Assembly: GCA_905221605.1 (NCBI GenBank) | Contig: CAJNDS010001402.1 | Span: 162,501-226,500 of the forward strand | Length of the DNA stretch: 64,000 nucleotides | Direction of reading: 5' to 3' | Source: Symbiodinium natans | Taxonomy: Eukaryota; Sar; Dinophyceae; Suessiales; Symbiodiniaceae | Part shown: in pieces, positions 43,830 to 54,479 of the stretch | Layout: the number at the start of each line of letters is the position of its first letter | How positions within the stretch are numbered: position 1 is the first letter of the stretch | Position numbers and translations under genes: made by a program | Notes under the pieces: model-generated | The model's database searches: none | Seen by the model: the letters and a program-made list of their open reading frames with translations, nothing else | What the model was told of the DNA's origin: nothing

Positions 43830-46800
43830 GTCCGAAGCTGAGCCAAGAAACTCTGAGCCGAAGGCTGCCGGCCAGCGCGGCCAGCACCAGAAGTTCCAGC
43901 AGTTCATGGAGCAGCCCTTGTCCCACGGGTTCCTCGAGAGGTTGAGGGCGCGCAGGTGGTGAGCTCTTAAGATGATGGTCCCTTGTTGGGGGATATACCC
44001 GTAAATACGAGGGGCCGCCTTATGATGGTAACCCCGAGAGGGACCATAACGTAGAGAAGAGACCAGGCGGGAAGAAAGAAGCACTGAAGAAGCCTTTAAG
44101 CACATCCTTTCTCAAAAACGAGGCCTGGTGGGGTCATAGATGAAGGCTCCCTTGTCGAAGAGGTCATTGTACCTTCCAAGAAAAGGGCTCTGGGCGGGTC
44201 AGGGAACTCACGGTGCAGCGTCAGCCCTGAGCCAGCAAAGCCTATGTCCTAGTCCAAAAAGCGCAGGGTGCTCGTCATCATCCAAATCCTCCACTGGGAT
44301 GGAGTCGCCCTGTGACGTGCCGTTGGCCTTGGCCGGAGCACACACTGCCAGAACACCCGATTGTCTAGAGTCCTAGAGTCCGCAGCGGACCCGTATCGTC
44401 CGCATCGCCGACATCGTCGTCATCATCATCGCCACTACCACCATACCATTATCACCAGCACCAGCAAGGTCACCGCCACCATCACCATCGCACGGTCATG
44501 GTTAGGGTCGCGGTACAATCACGGCCGCGATCGCAACGAACCAGATCAACATCTACGGTGGTGGCGGCAGCAGCAGAAGCGGCAACAACAACAGCAACAG
44601 CAACAAAGCAAGCCACACGAGCACAAGAATCCCAGATTTCCAATCCAAAGGGTCTTTTGAGTTCTAGAACCAGGCTTAAGCTCCAGGCAATGTAGTGAAT
44701 GTTGTGCTTCCACTCTTGTGCAAGCTCATTCCTATCGAAGGGCTTACAGCTTCTTCCTCTGAACTTATCTTTGACCAGGTTTTCAGCCCTTAGCAAGATG
44801 TAGCAGCTGTACACATATGCACCATTGCATGCACGCATATAGCATTATACAACCGTGGACATGCACGGTCTGCACTCCTGGACACCAGCCCCAAGTGGAT
44901 CTTGAAAATTGGCCTTAGCGCACCACGCCATCGCACTCCCTCCTGTTCGGTCGCCGAGCTCAGGTTCGGGGCACTTCGATGGCGAGGAGGGCCAGGGAGG
45001 CTGCCAGGTGAAGCCTCAGCCACAAGGAGGCTAATTACAGTGATCCAGAAGAGCTGCAATCATTGTTGCCCGAAGAGGGGACCGTGAGACGCCATCTAAG
45101 TCCCGAGCACCACCATGATCTCCGCTTGGAGCAGGCCCTGTCGCGAAGTGGCGAAGGAAGCCCAGTCGAAGATGACGAGTGTGAACCCAGATGCCGCCTT
45201 CTTGGCAATCAGAATAGCAAGGTATCCGTCCATGGCCACTCCAGTCCTCAACATGTTACAACATGTTCGGAGCTTCAGAGGGGAGACCTGTCCGACGGTC
45301 ACAGAACAGCAGGAGAAAGGTCGGAGAGCAAGCCGCAGTTGTTCTGAGGCCGCGGCACGCCAATCAAGCAGAAACCTCACAACACCAAATCCTATGAAAT
45401 CCCATGTTTTTGCCTCAATTGTTGCCTCAATTCCTCACAAATTGCAGAGCGCCCCAGAGGTCACGTGGCTGGGAGCTCCCGACCGATCAGCATCAACAAG
45501 AACTCCCTGTGGTTGAGTAATCCTGATCTGCCAGTCCGGGAATCTCCCTCTCCCTCCGCCTTACCCTCCCTACAGAATCTCCCTCCCTCTCCCCGTCTCC
45601 CTCCCCCTCCCCCTCCCCCTCCCTCCCCCTCCCCCTCCCCCTTTCTTTCTTTCTTGGGGGGGTGGGGGCGAACCCCCTGGCTGTGCGCCTGCCCCTGTAT
45701 TCCTCCCTCTCCCTCTCCCTCTCCCTCTCCCTCTCCCTCTCCCGCTCCCGCTCCCTCTCCCTCTCCCTCTCCCTCTCCCTCTCCCTCTCCCGCTCCCTCG
45801 CCTCTCCTAGTACGCGTAACTGTCCCCGACAAAAACTGGGGATCGGTTGTGTTCCCGTGGAAATGAGTATGTCCGGAGAAGCAGAGCCGCAACAGTATGC
45901 AGGGAGATGGACTTGGGTTTCGAATCGTTAGACTGTTAGTCTCCCACTGGTCTTGCTTCGAAGATTGCATCATCATTATAAGTGACCTTCTTCTTCTCCT
46001 TTCCAGAAGCATGAAGATCAGTCGTGGGACCAGGAAACGGAAGTGTCCGGGCGAGGCGCCCCGAAGGAAAGTTCAGGCCTGAACGATGGGGTGCGGGTGA
46101 CAGTTTCTAAGTCTTTCCCGTCTTCACACATGACGCAAAATGCCAGTCCCCTTCGTCCGACTGTTGCCGAAATAGCGCGCTGTCAGTCTCTATCTCTTCT
46201 TCTTCCTCTTCCTCTTATTATTATTATTCTGCTTCTTCTTCCTCTTTCTCTTCCTCCTCCTCCTCTTCTTATTCTTCTTCTTCTTCTTCTTCTTCTTCTT
46301 CTTCTTCTTCTTCTTCTTCTTCTTCTTCTTCTTCTTCTTCTTCTTCTTCTTCTTCTTCTTCGTCTTCTTCTTCTTCTTCTTCTTCTTCTTCTTCTTCTTC
46401 TTCTTCTTCTTCTTCTTCTTCTTCTTCTTCTTCTTCTTCTTCTTCGTCTTCTTCTTCTTCTTCTCCTTCTCCTCCTCCCTCTCTCCTTCCTCTCTCTCTC
46501 GAGGTCCGCCCATCTCACTCTCTCTCTCTCTCTCTCTCCCTGCTTCTGCGGTCGTCATCAAACCCTTAATCGCTGAACCCTAATTCCTGAAGGCTGGGGC
46601 ATGGGCCAATGACATTGTTCAGCCATTTGCAGTAATGGTCGTAGCGGCGAATCGGACGACCATACTGCCAAGACCTGAAAACAGCCGAGGACTGCGGTGG
46701 GGCATTTTGAGAACTGAGGTCGGGCACGGCAAAGCTTTGAAAGCAAACATAGCCAGAACTGGGCAGACATTCGCCGGCTCGGAGCCGGCTCAGGGCTGCT

Positions 46801-47170
46801 CAGGGCTGCTCAGGGCGGCGCTTGTGAGCTCGACGCGGGTTGGGTCCGATGCCCTTTTTTTGCCACCAGCTTGGATTTTGTGGGACAGAGGGCGTTGGCT
46901 CGGCAAAAGCGGCTGAGCACCGGCCTGCTCCAGGTCAACACCGTTGTTGTTGAGGCTGAGGTTGCGCATCTTCTTCATCTGTCCCGGATCCGCAAAGGTG
47001 CAGTACCTTGAAGGAAGAATACGCTGAACACACTCGACAAAGGCATCTGAAACCAACTCACCCACGTCTCACCCATGTGTCACGATGGCCATCCCGCAAC
47101 AGGCCGAGATGCCCCATCAGAGCCAGAGTGAAAGCATTGAGCACAATCACAAAGATGATGAGCGGCCCCT
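43830..47170 (-). CDS. DHHC-family S-palmitoyltransferase (DHYC type), about nine exons
   Basis: Minus-strand exons 5' to 3': 47073-47168, a helix [18 protein letters not shown] ending RDTW; 46925-47006, [18 protein letters not shown] with the family's DPG; 46607-46674, [19 protein letters not shown], the catalytic Cys motif in DHYC form with the usual WxxNxIG; about 45108-45280, helix [16 protein letters not shown]; about 44880-45050, [14 protein letters not shown] then [12 protein letters not shown]; about 44690-44731, [15 protein letters not shown]; 44242-44346, [16 protein letters not shown]; 44125-44172, [16 protein letters not shown]; 43932 downward, [17 protein letters not shown]. The enzyme would S-acylate membrane proteins at Golgi or plasma membrane. 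Three introns (44732-44877 GA-AG, 44173-44241 GC-AG, 43933-44124 GC-AG) fit phase exactly with AG|G on both sides. The exon with the CxxC zinc ligands and the true N terminus were not found. Confidence 0.75.
44380..44640 (+). repeat. CAC/CAT and CAG/CAA trinucleotide-rich stretch
   Basis: Short CATCGTC, CACCAT and CAGCAA runs inside an intron of the palmitoyltransferase gene. Confidence 0.6.
45540..45810 (+). repeat. CCCTCT/CCTCCC pyrimidine repeat
   Basis: Hexamer CTCCCT runs interrupted by a unique segment (45650-45705) that includes GGGGGGGTGGGGGCG. Confidence 0.9.
46190..46545 (+). repeat. (CTT)n with flanking (TC)n
   Basis: About 230 bases of TTC units with a few CGT or CCT changes, flanked by TCTTCCTCTTCC and (TC)n. 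Lies in an intron just 3' of the exon with the DHYC motif. Confidence 0.95.
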
Positions 47171-47639
47171 GATGCAACGCGCAGCGTTCATTGCACTGTT
47201 TTCCAAGTTGGGGGATTGTCAAAACACTTCAGGTCCCCTGCCTGGTGAATGGACTTCAGTCGACAAAAGAGGGGGATCTGCACCAGAAGCATGCAAATTG
47301 CCCCCGTCACCTCAATTTGCGAAGAGGCTCTGAGTCAAACAGCACCCAAAGAAGAAAAAAAACCTGTGTCATGCTGGGCTGTCGGCGGTGGACACTGCCA
47401 GAGCCTGCGAAGGAAGGCAAAAGCCGGCAAAAAAACACTATTCACAAACAAATAAGACCTACAAGAATCTTCTGCAAATCCTACAAACCACGGCCCAAAA
47501 CCCGGAAAAACTCTTATGCTCTCCGAAGCAGGTCGGAGAGGCTGGTGGCAAGGCAGGCTTGAAGTCGATGCCGCAGTAGACGTACTCTCCAGCCCTTCAG
47601 AGCAGATGATGCGCATGGGTGCACACAGGGATGCACACA

Positions 47640-47945
47640 CACGGATGTGTATAGGTGCATGCATGTGTATATGCAGAGATATATAAAACCAGGCAAGCAC
47701 ACTCTACATGTACATATGCATATGCATATGTATATGTACATGTATATGTGTATGTACATGTACATGTACATGTATATGTATATGTATATGTATGTGTATG
47801 TGTATGTGTATTTGTAGATGTACATGCATACAAATAAGTATAAATACATACATACACACATACATACATACATACATACATACATACATACATACATACA
47901 TACATACATACATACATACATAGATATATATATATATATATACTT
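47640..47945. repeat. TATG/TACA/(ATAC)n microsatellites
   Basis: TACATG, TATATG and about 15 ACAT units ending in a short (TA)n. Alternating purine-pyrimidine sequence throughout. Confidence 0.95.
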
Positions 47946-48057
47946 GCATTGTCCTGACCTCGCGTCTTATCTATGGACGTGTCGATATTGACAGCAAAGA
48001 TGTGCATGTAAGCACATGTAAGCACTATATAGGCTTTCATGTGTGCGGTCTACACTG

Positions 48058-49120
48058 AAGGTGCTCTGAGGGCCCCCGGCCCCTCCGCAGCGGAGGGCTT
48101 GGCTTCGTTCAGGCAGAAGTCGTCTCCACAAAGCTCCTGGCAATGGTGCAGTTCGCTAGTATAATTATTGTTATTATTATTATGCTTATTATTACTCTTA
48201 TTATCAATATGATAATACATATTACTATCATTATCATTATTATTATCATCATTATTATACTTCTCAAACATGCCGGGGCGACTGATTGCTCCTGATGAGT
48301 TGTTGGTGCTTCTGATGTGGGAGAGGTTGGGCCTGAAGCCAGCAGTGTCCTCGGAAGGGGCAAATTGTGTCGCGGCAAAGGTGCCACGGCTAAGTAAGCC
48401 AGACGAGGCTCGTTGGAGGAAGGGCCCCAGGCATGGTTTCGGGTCCAGGCCTGCAATGTCAAAGACAGCCATTAAGGAACTAGAAGCCTCAGAAGCCCGA
48501 GCTCTGAAGCGACGAACCGGGGAGCGTGCGCGGCAAGCATCGCGTACCTTTGAAGAGCAAGAGTCTAAGGAGGGGTCTCTCAAGAATCCCAAGCCAGGAC
48601 AACACCGGCGCCAGGGGCACGTGGGCATTTGTTGTGGCCATGTATCCAAAGGCTGGACGGTTGGCATGTAGCCTGCAAGAGAATGCACCAAGACCCCACC
48701 AAGACCCCACCGGGAGCGTCAGTGTTCATCTCAAGCCAAGGAGCTGCCAGATCCCCACATGGCAGGGAGGGACCTGGAGTGCAGGTTTCAGGCTCCAAGG
48801 GAGAGCAAGGGGCGGTTCAGGGCTCCCCAAAGCAAAAAAGAGGCCTTGTCGCGGCATCCCGGTGGCTGTAGGGATTGTAGGTCTGCATGAGAGTCGGGTC
48901 GGGGCAATCTCTTGCCAAGACGAGGCTTGGGCTGCGAGAATGCTGCGGCACATCCTCTCCACCTCACCGTCTTGGGGGTGGCGCCATGATCTTCTCTCTG
49001 CGCAACCAGCAACACATCAGCTGGCCAGGGCCACGGATGCAGCCGCCGCTTTTCCAGCCCGCCAAGGTCGGAAACACATGGAAAACAACTGGGCGCTTCC
49101 TCGTTGGCAACATGCAGATT
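48058..49120 (-). CDS. Unassigned minus-strand exons upstream of the palmitoyltransferase
   Basis: Candidates: about 49000-49120 (GGLEKRRLHPWPWPADVL or an alternative frame), 48860-48955 (SPSLVLARDCPDPTLMQ), 48677-48790 (GDLAAPWLEMNTDAPGGVL, ending WCILLQ before a GC donor), 48271-48455 (CLGPFLQRASSGLLSRG, ending GMFEK before GTATAA), and 48060-48140 (CGDDFCLNEAKPSAAEG, after TGCCAG). Codon bias and borders support them. They may be the cytosolic N-terminal part of the palmitoyltransferase gene or a separate gene. Confidence 0.4.
48160..48262 (+). repeat. ATT/ATC trinucleotide repeat
   Basis: AT-rich run of TTATTA and ATCATT between two exon candidates. Confidence 0.85.
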
Positions 49121-49129
49121 AGAACCAGT

Positions 49130-50840
49130 CCTTAAATGCCCGGCCTGAACTGCTACGCTGCAATGGGTGGGGCCGTTCTTGCTGCAATGGGGCTCAGGTG
49201 CACCCCACACCCTGAAGAATAAGCCCCGAGTCCTCCTGAAGCTTCACTAAGCCCCTATCGAATTATGTCGCCAAGCACGATCAAGCCTTTTGAGCTTGAT
49301 GCGAACTGCTGTCCGTCCTCGTCCCTGGGATCCCAGTAGTTCCCTTACATTTGGGCCATTTGGGTCTTTAAGTGATTCAACTTGGGTTGGAAATTATAGC
49401 TTCAAGTTTTTGGGTAGGGTTTAGGGGTGGCGGACTCCACCTAGGCCCTCCACTCATCTGCCCCAACAGGGCACAAAACGTAAAGCAGGTGGCCCTTGGC
49501 GGTCCAGCAATGTTCCTCACAAGACAACTACCCTACACCCTAAACCCTAAACCCCAAACCCCAAACCCTAAACCCAACTGCCTCTGCAAGGGTGACCCGG
49601 CAGGGCTCAGAGCGCTTTGGGTATTGGCCTGGGCAGTGATGCCACAGCCCTGAACCAGGTGCAACCCTGCGTGCTTAGGGCTTAGGGGTTTTGAGCTGGG
49701 GTTGAGTCATTCTTCCTGCAGCCACAACAACCATAACAGTAAACCCTGAAAGCTCATGTAAAAACTAGCAACGAGCCAAAACCCCAAAAGCCGAAACCCT
49801 CAAAGTGACGGCTACTTCGCACGTCTCCACCCTGAAGCTACGCATGTTGACGAGCGCTTTCTCAGTGCAGAAACACTTTCTGCGGGAGGTGGCATCGGGA
49901 TATCCAGGAGTGGGCACTCACTGGATTCTTCGGGTGACGTATGCACTCCGGAGGCAGGGACACTCTGCGGCATTCTCTACAGAAATACTTGGGTTCTTTG
50001 GGGGTAGGAGACCAGGCAAAGAGAAGACCAACATAACAGAAGAAACTGTCCTCCTATCGGAGAACCTCTCCTGGGCTCTCGGCTGGATCCGAATCTCCCA
50101 AGGCCAAAGCCTGGGCTTCGGGCAGTCGAATGTTTCGGACTCAGGGTGCTCTAGGATCTGCGAGGAATCATGCTTCAAGAAAGATGTTTGGGGAATTCAA
50201 GGCATGATGTCAATGATGCCTGTTTCCTGTTTCTAATTTCAAAAATCCGCGTGGTGCTTCGACGCCAGCGACCCGAGGCCCGGGCCGCGGCTTGGGCCAC
50301 AGGGTAGAACTGGGCCGGTCCTCCGGGCCTGGGGATTTCACTCCCATTCCCCATCCGTTTAGAGCCCGTGCCAGACACACACACACACACACCGGATTCA
50401 GTAAGAACTTGGGTGTAGGGTTTAGGGTCTCTGAGTAGGGAGTGTGGTCGATTGCTGTGATAGGCTCCAGGCGCACAGTGGCCGCCGCAGTCTGTCGACC
50501 CTGGGCTCCAACCCAAAAGTCATCAAAAGCCCACGATTGCGAGCTTCCTAGGTATGCTTCTTTTTATGGCCTCGAAGAAGGAGGTGTTTGGTGACCCTGC
50601 TTACAACTAAAGAGCACAAAACTCAGATGTCGACGGTCACGAAACCCAGAACGCTGAGCCTTGGAATCGGAAGGACTGGCTTCAGAACAAAAACATGCTA
50701 AGCAACAATAACAGGTAACAATATTGATGATTACATTGGAGAAATAAAACAACATGATGATAATACTCATGATGGTGAATGATACGAATCGTTCCTAAAA
50801 AGTTAAGCAGCACATGAACCAACATGCTCCCCTCGGGGGC
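49130..50840. other. Spacer, no supported gene
   Basis: Telomere-like CCCTAAACCCC words at 49535-49580; (AC)n at 50371-50390. A plus frame at 49805-50236 is open but has no family features. 50690-50790 is AT-rich. Confidence 0.4.
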
Positions 50841-50849
50841 AGGGCAGCA

Positions 50850-51640
50850 TCAACATCTGAAGGCCCATGGCCGTTGCATCCGTCTGCCGCCCTTGCGCCT
50901 CGAGGTCATGCTGAGGATCTTTGAAGGCTTCAGAACTTCGCAGACGGTTCTGGCCGAGGCCCCGACCACAACTTGAATCAAGGTGCAGAGGACGATGGCA
51001 GTCACATCGATCAGGCCCTTTGTGAGAGCCTGGACTGCACTGGGGCCCTCTGAAAGCCTGAGGCATGGCCCATATGTCAACGCCGGTTGGGACCGCATCC
51101 ACCCTAGCATCAGGAGCTCCTTTTGAATGCAAGTGGAATTACTACCCATGTCTTTATTCTCTGTATTCTTTCCAATTGCCTTTGCAATTGCCTCCGTAAC
51201 CCTGCAAACTGCACTGTAAAACCGTTGCATCTCCAAGGCTGCGGCATCCAGCTGTTTCAGGACGCTCCCATTCAAGACCCCGCGCGCGACGACCTGCAAG
51301 CTCGTCAATACTAGTTCCTTGAGGTTCACGAGAAGCTTTTGTGGTGTTGGGCTTTCTTCGGGGCTGCACGTCCGGCGAAACGCGCTGGAAAAGCAACCTT
51401 ATCCAAGAACCTTGGCCCTTGCGATATGAAGTAGGGTAGATATTTCTTGTACCCCCAAAAGGACACCCAACATATACACTCACCAAAATTACAAAGGAAC
51501 CTTAAACGCACTGACCAATAACAGTAACATAAACCATGACAATGAAGGTATCTGATGGGCCCTGACATGGTCGACACATTGACGGTCAACTGTTTTCGAG
51601 GCTTCGAGCCACAGCCCAGTCGCCACCTGCAGCTTCTCAA
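50850..51640 (-). CDS. Unassigned exons with one membrane helix
   Basis: Minus-strand 51190-51335 reads LLVNLKELVLTSLQVVARG and LDAAALEMQRFYSAVCR before a donor. 50865-51045 (after TTTCAG) reads GLIDVTAIVLCTLIQVVVG, a likely membrane helix, then a basic tail and TGA. An upstream stretch at 51540-51620 reads KQLTVNVSTMSGPIR. No family recognised. Confidence 0.35.
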
Positions 51641-51654
51641 GCAACCCGAACCCC

Positions 51655-51783
51655 CAAAAACCCTAAACCCACATAACCCACTTGGCCCACTGAACCCTTC
51701 AAACCTCCAAAAACCCTAAAACCCTAAACCCTAAGCCCTAATACCCTAAACCCTAAGCCCTAAACCCTAAACCCTAAACCCAG
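51655..51783 (-). repeat. Telomere-like CCCTAAA array
   Basis: About twelve CCCTAAA, CCCTAAG and CCCTAAT units in 130 bases, plus-strand C-rich. Confidence 0.9.
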
Positions 51784-51895
51784 ACTCAAACACCCCGGAT
51801 CCCTCCGAGCTCCGAGCACAGCCAACGCTCAGCACAACTCTGAGCCTGGCTCCATGGTGCAAAAACCGTGCAGGTTGCCAGTTTTCGAGTTTCAG

Positions 51896-51974
51896 GGCTT
51901 AAAGGGCTTAAAGGGCTTAAAGGGCTTAAAGGGCTTAAAGGGCTTAAAGGGCTGAAAGGGCTGAAAGGGCTTAG
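51896..51974 (+). repeat. (GGGCTTAAA)n tandem repeat
   Basis: Eight consecutive nonamers, the last two with GGGCTGAAA. The unit resembles a telomere-like heptamer with two inserted bases. Confidence 0.95.
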
Positions 51975-51979
51975 GGTAT

Positions 51980-53590
51980 TAGGGTTTCTAGAGGCTTTGG
52001 CATGTAGGCTTGGGGTCTGCAGTTCCAGAATGTAGGAGTGTTAAGGTGAATGAGTGATTGGCCAAGCCACCTGCACCTGGAGACATGTTCCTGGCCCAAC
52101 AAAAAGACAATGCGTCCGGCCAGAAGGCTTCAGGCGTCAGCCGCACCGACAACAAAACGTAGAAACGACAACAACATGACAACAATGCAACCGCGACAAA
52201 GACCGCAAAGCCTGGTCAAGCAAGAGGGCGTGCTTGACTCCAAACAAAGCAAGGCAAGGCCTGCCACCTGCAGCCCTCCTTGCAACCGCCGAGTTCGGCA
52301 GTGCGCAAACGCTTGCCATCCGCACTCTTCCACCCCTGTGGGTCCTTCTATGACTCCTTCCAGTTCCAGTGGCAGCATGAAGCCCAAAGCTTACGAGCTT
52401 CATCTGCCGAAGGAGGTGGATGTCCATCAGGACATGAAAGGACGTCCATCAGGACATTAAACCCTAAATTCCTAAGCCCAAGATTTTCAACTTTTCAAGC
52501 CCAACACCCTAAACTCATCTGTGAGAAGCAGAAGACGCGCAAGCTCCACGGGAGAAACTTTGAAGGGCTGGAAATATCCTCCAGGTCCTCAACTTGCTGC
52601 GACAGAGAGACAGAAAGAGTGAGAGTGAGTGAGAGAGAGAAAAAGAGAGGGAGAGAGCGCTGCTACTGCCGAAAGTAAGGCCAGAGCTGGAATCATCGAG
52701 CCCCCTGCAGGCGCTGGGACGATGACTCTTTTGTGGCTCGAGGTCTCAGGTACTTAGCACTATAGCAGCCGGTGACAGCCAAACTTTCCCCGTGTCGCGT
52801 ACCCAGGACTTCCTCCTCTGGGGTGCTGTGGACCTCGCCGGCTCGTGCACTGCGCAAGGCGGGGCTTTCGGGTCGTTTGTGGCATAAGAGAAAACGCAGG
52901 GGAAGTGAGCTCGCCGGCCTTGTGCAGGGACTGCATGGTGACTAACAGCGCACCTCTCCGCGGTCTGCCCCAAAAGGCTCACTCCGTGCTACGGGGCTTT
53001 GAGGCCCAGCATGCAAAAGGAAAAAGCGAATGCGATGACTCTGCGCCTGCCAAAACACCCGAATACTGTACTATGGCGCTATCAATGCAAAAGGTGCAAG
53101 CTCTTGCTGCAACGACCCTGCACGGAAGGAATGACACACAACGGAGGCAAGGGACCTTTTCCCTAGACGGCTATGGTATGACAGCAAGGCTGGAGAACAA
53201 TGACAGCGGTCTGCATCACTGCAACGCCTGTTAAACCGACGGCATTGAGCTGATGCAGCTGGATAAACAAAGGATCCTGCGAGAGGCTAGCAAACCGAGA
53301 GTTGAGTCTCACGATTGGCTTGGAGTTTTGGTTCTGCCATCACACTACAATGGAGGCGCCCGGGTTCTTCGATCAAGCCTAGTGCTGTGAGTGGGACTTG
53401 TGGGTGTAGATGTGCGCATTTCCCCAAATAGGCGTCCCCCTGATATACCCCAAAATGCCATACTCCTTGTTCTAGGAACCGCCAAAAATATTTTGGAAAC
53501 CCCATCAGCTCCAATATCAGGTCTATAAGGTGTTCTGCCTTTGGGATAGTTTAGGGCACACTTTTCCAACGGATCAAGGCCCCAATGGGC
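51980..53590. other. Spacer, no supported gene
   Basis: Plus frames at 52050-52460 and 52845-53234 are open. One stretch (FHPCGSFYDSFQFQW, about 52328) looks protein-like, but no family or splice context was found. A GA-rich run lies at 52605-52660. Confidence 0.3.
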
Positions 53591-53602
53591 CAATGGCAAA
53601 GA

Positions 53603-54175
53603 TCAAGCCCTGGATCCCAAACCATTCTCCTTCTTCGAGGACTTCAGCTGCCGCTCGAGATAGAGGGTCCCAAAAGCAGAGGTCACGATGACCCCGAGCA
53701 TGGCGGCAAACTGGGCACGTGTAGGTTTCGGAGTTGCCTTGCTGTGGTTGTGAGGTTTAGATAGGGTTCAAGGCTGCTTCTCTGAGGGTTGGGGTCATGC
53801 ATCGCAGTGGCTGTCCTTGCTTTGGGACTTGCGCTCCAGGTTCTTTTGACGTCCCATTCATTCCTGATAGGGCATTCGGGCTGCAACCCTAACTCTTATA
53901 AGGGCCTATAACATAGGGACAATGACTCTCTACTTCCCTGCGACTAAGAAGCTGAGGCTTTGATAAACGTGACACCCCTGTTGCTTCGGCGGGTTCCCTG
54001 AACACCAAACACTCCATCACTCCATTCACCTTGCAGGCCCCCCCAACTCCCAACCCGAAGCCCAGAACTCCAAGCGTACCAGCAACTGAGGTGCAGACAC
54101 TGATCACGAAGGACATGTGGTCGGTCTCCACCTTCAGAAGAAGCCCTTTCATGCATCCTTCGGAATACTCGGAAT
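53603..54175 (-). CDS. Drug/metabolite-type transporter, C-terminal exons
   Basis: Minus-strand about 54085-54175 reads LLKVETDHMSFVISVCTSVA. 53975-54026 reads VNGVMECLVFREPAEAT. 53603-53707 reads FAAMLGVIVTSAFGTLYLE and ends in a basic tail (RQLKSSKKEN) with TGA. Joined, this gives helix, helix, F-x-EP-x-x-x-x, helix, Lys-rich tail: the C-terminal end of triose-phosphate/nucleotide-sugar transporters of the DMT superfamily, where the FxEP loop precedes the last helix. These carry phosphorylated sugars or nucleotide sugars across plastid or Golgi membranes. The first eight helices are not visible. The 51-base link between the first two segments is in frame, so it may be coding or a very short intron. 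Confidence 0.5.
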
Positions 54176-54479
54176 GCACTCTTGAAGGCGCCTCCACGTC
54201 CTCCGCCGGGGGACCTCTGGCCGACAACAGGCAAAAACTAGAATCACCGCTAGACACAGGCGGGGTTTGTTTTCGGTCTACGGTAAGAGTGCGGTTTCCG
54301 GTTCAGCCTGGTTTTAATGGGTCTTGTTGGAGTCCCAGATTCTGTCAAACTATGTTCCGAAGGTCGTAGGTGTTAAGGGAAAAGGGGCGGGAAGGGGCGG
54401 ATACTCAGGGAAGTCGATGTCTCAGTTGAGCGTGCTGCCGCATTGCGGTAGGCTCGCGTGCCAGCACACCTTTTGCTGG

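Noticed and set aside
43829-43960. Short plus-strand gene (start [17 protein letters not shown]) with strong codon bias
   Set aside because: The opposite strand carries the NPWDKGC...NFWC exon of the palmitoyltransferase, which is backed by homology and phase; the plus frame is its shadow.
43930-43975. [11 protein letters not shown] as a leucine-rich repeat
   Set aside because: Splicing at TCGAG|G makes RNPWDKGC continue the palmitoyltransferase; LRALNLS is intron.
46043-46576. Poly-Leu and poly-Arg/Lys frames
   Set aside because: Translation of the (CTT)n tract in an intron of the palmitoyltransferase gene.
46940-46990. [10 protein letters not shown] as a leucine-rich repeat
   Set aside because: It follows ADPG in a palmitoyltransferase exon; a single unit does not make an LRR.
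47007-47168. S1-S2 helices of an ion channel
   Set aside because: Downstream DPG and DHYC exons show these are the first helices of the palmitoyltransferase.
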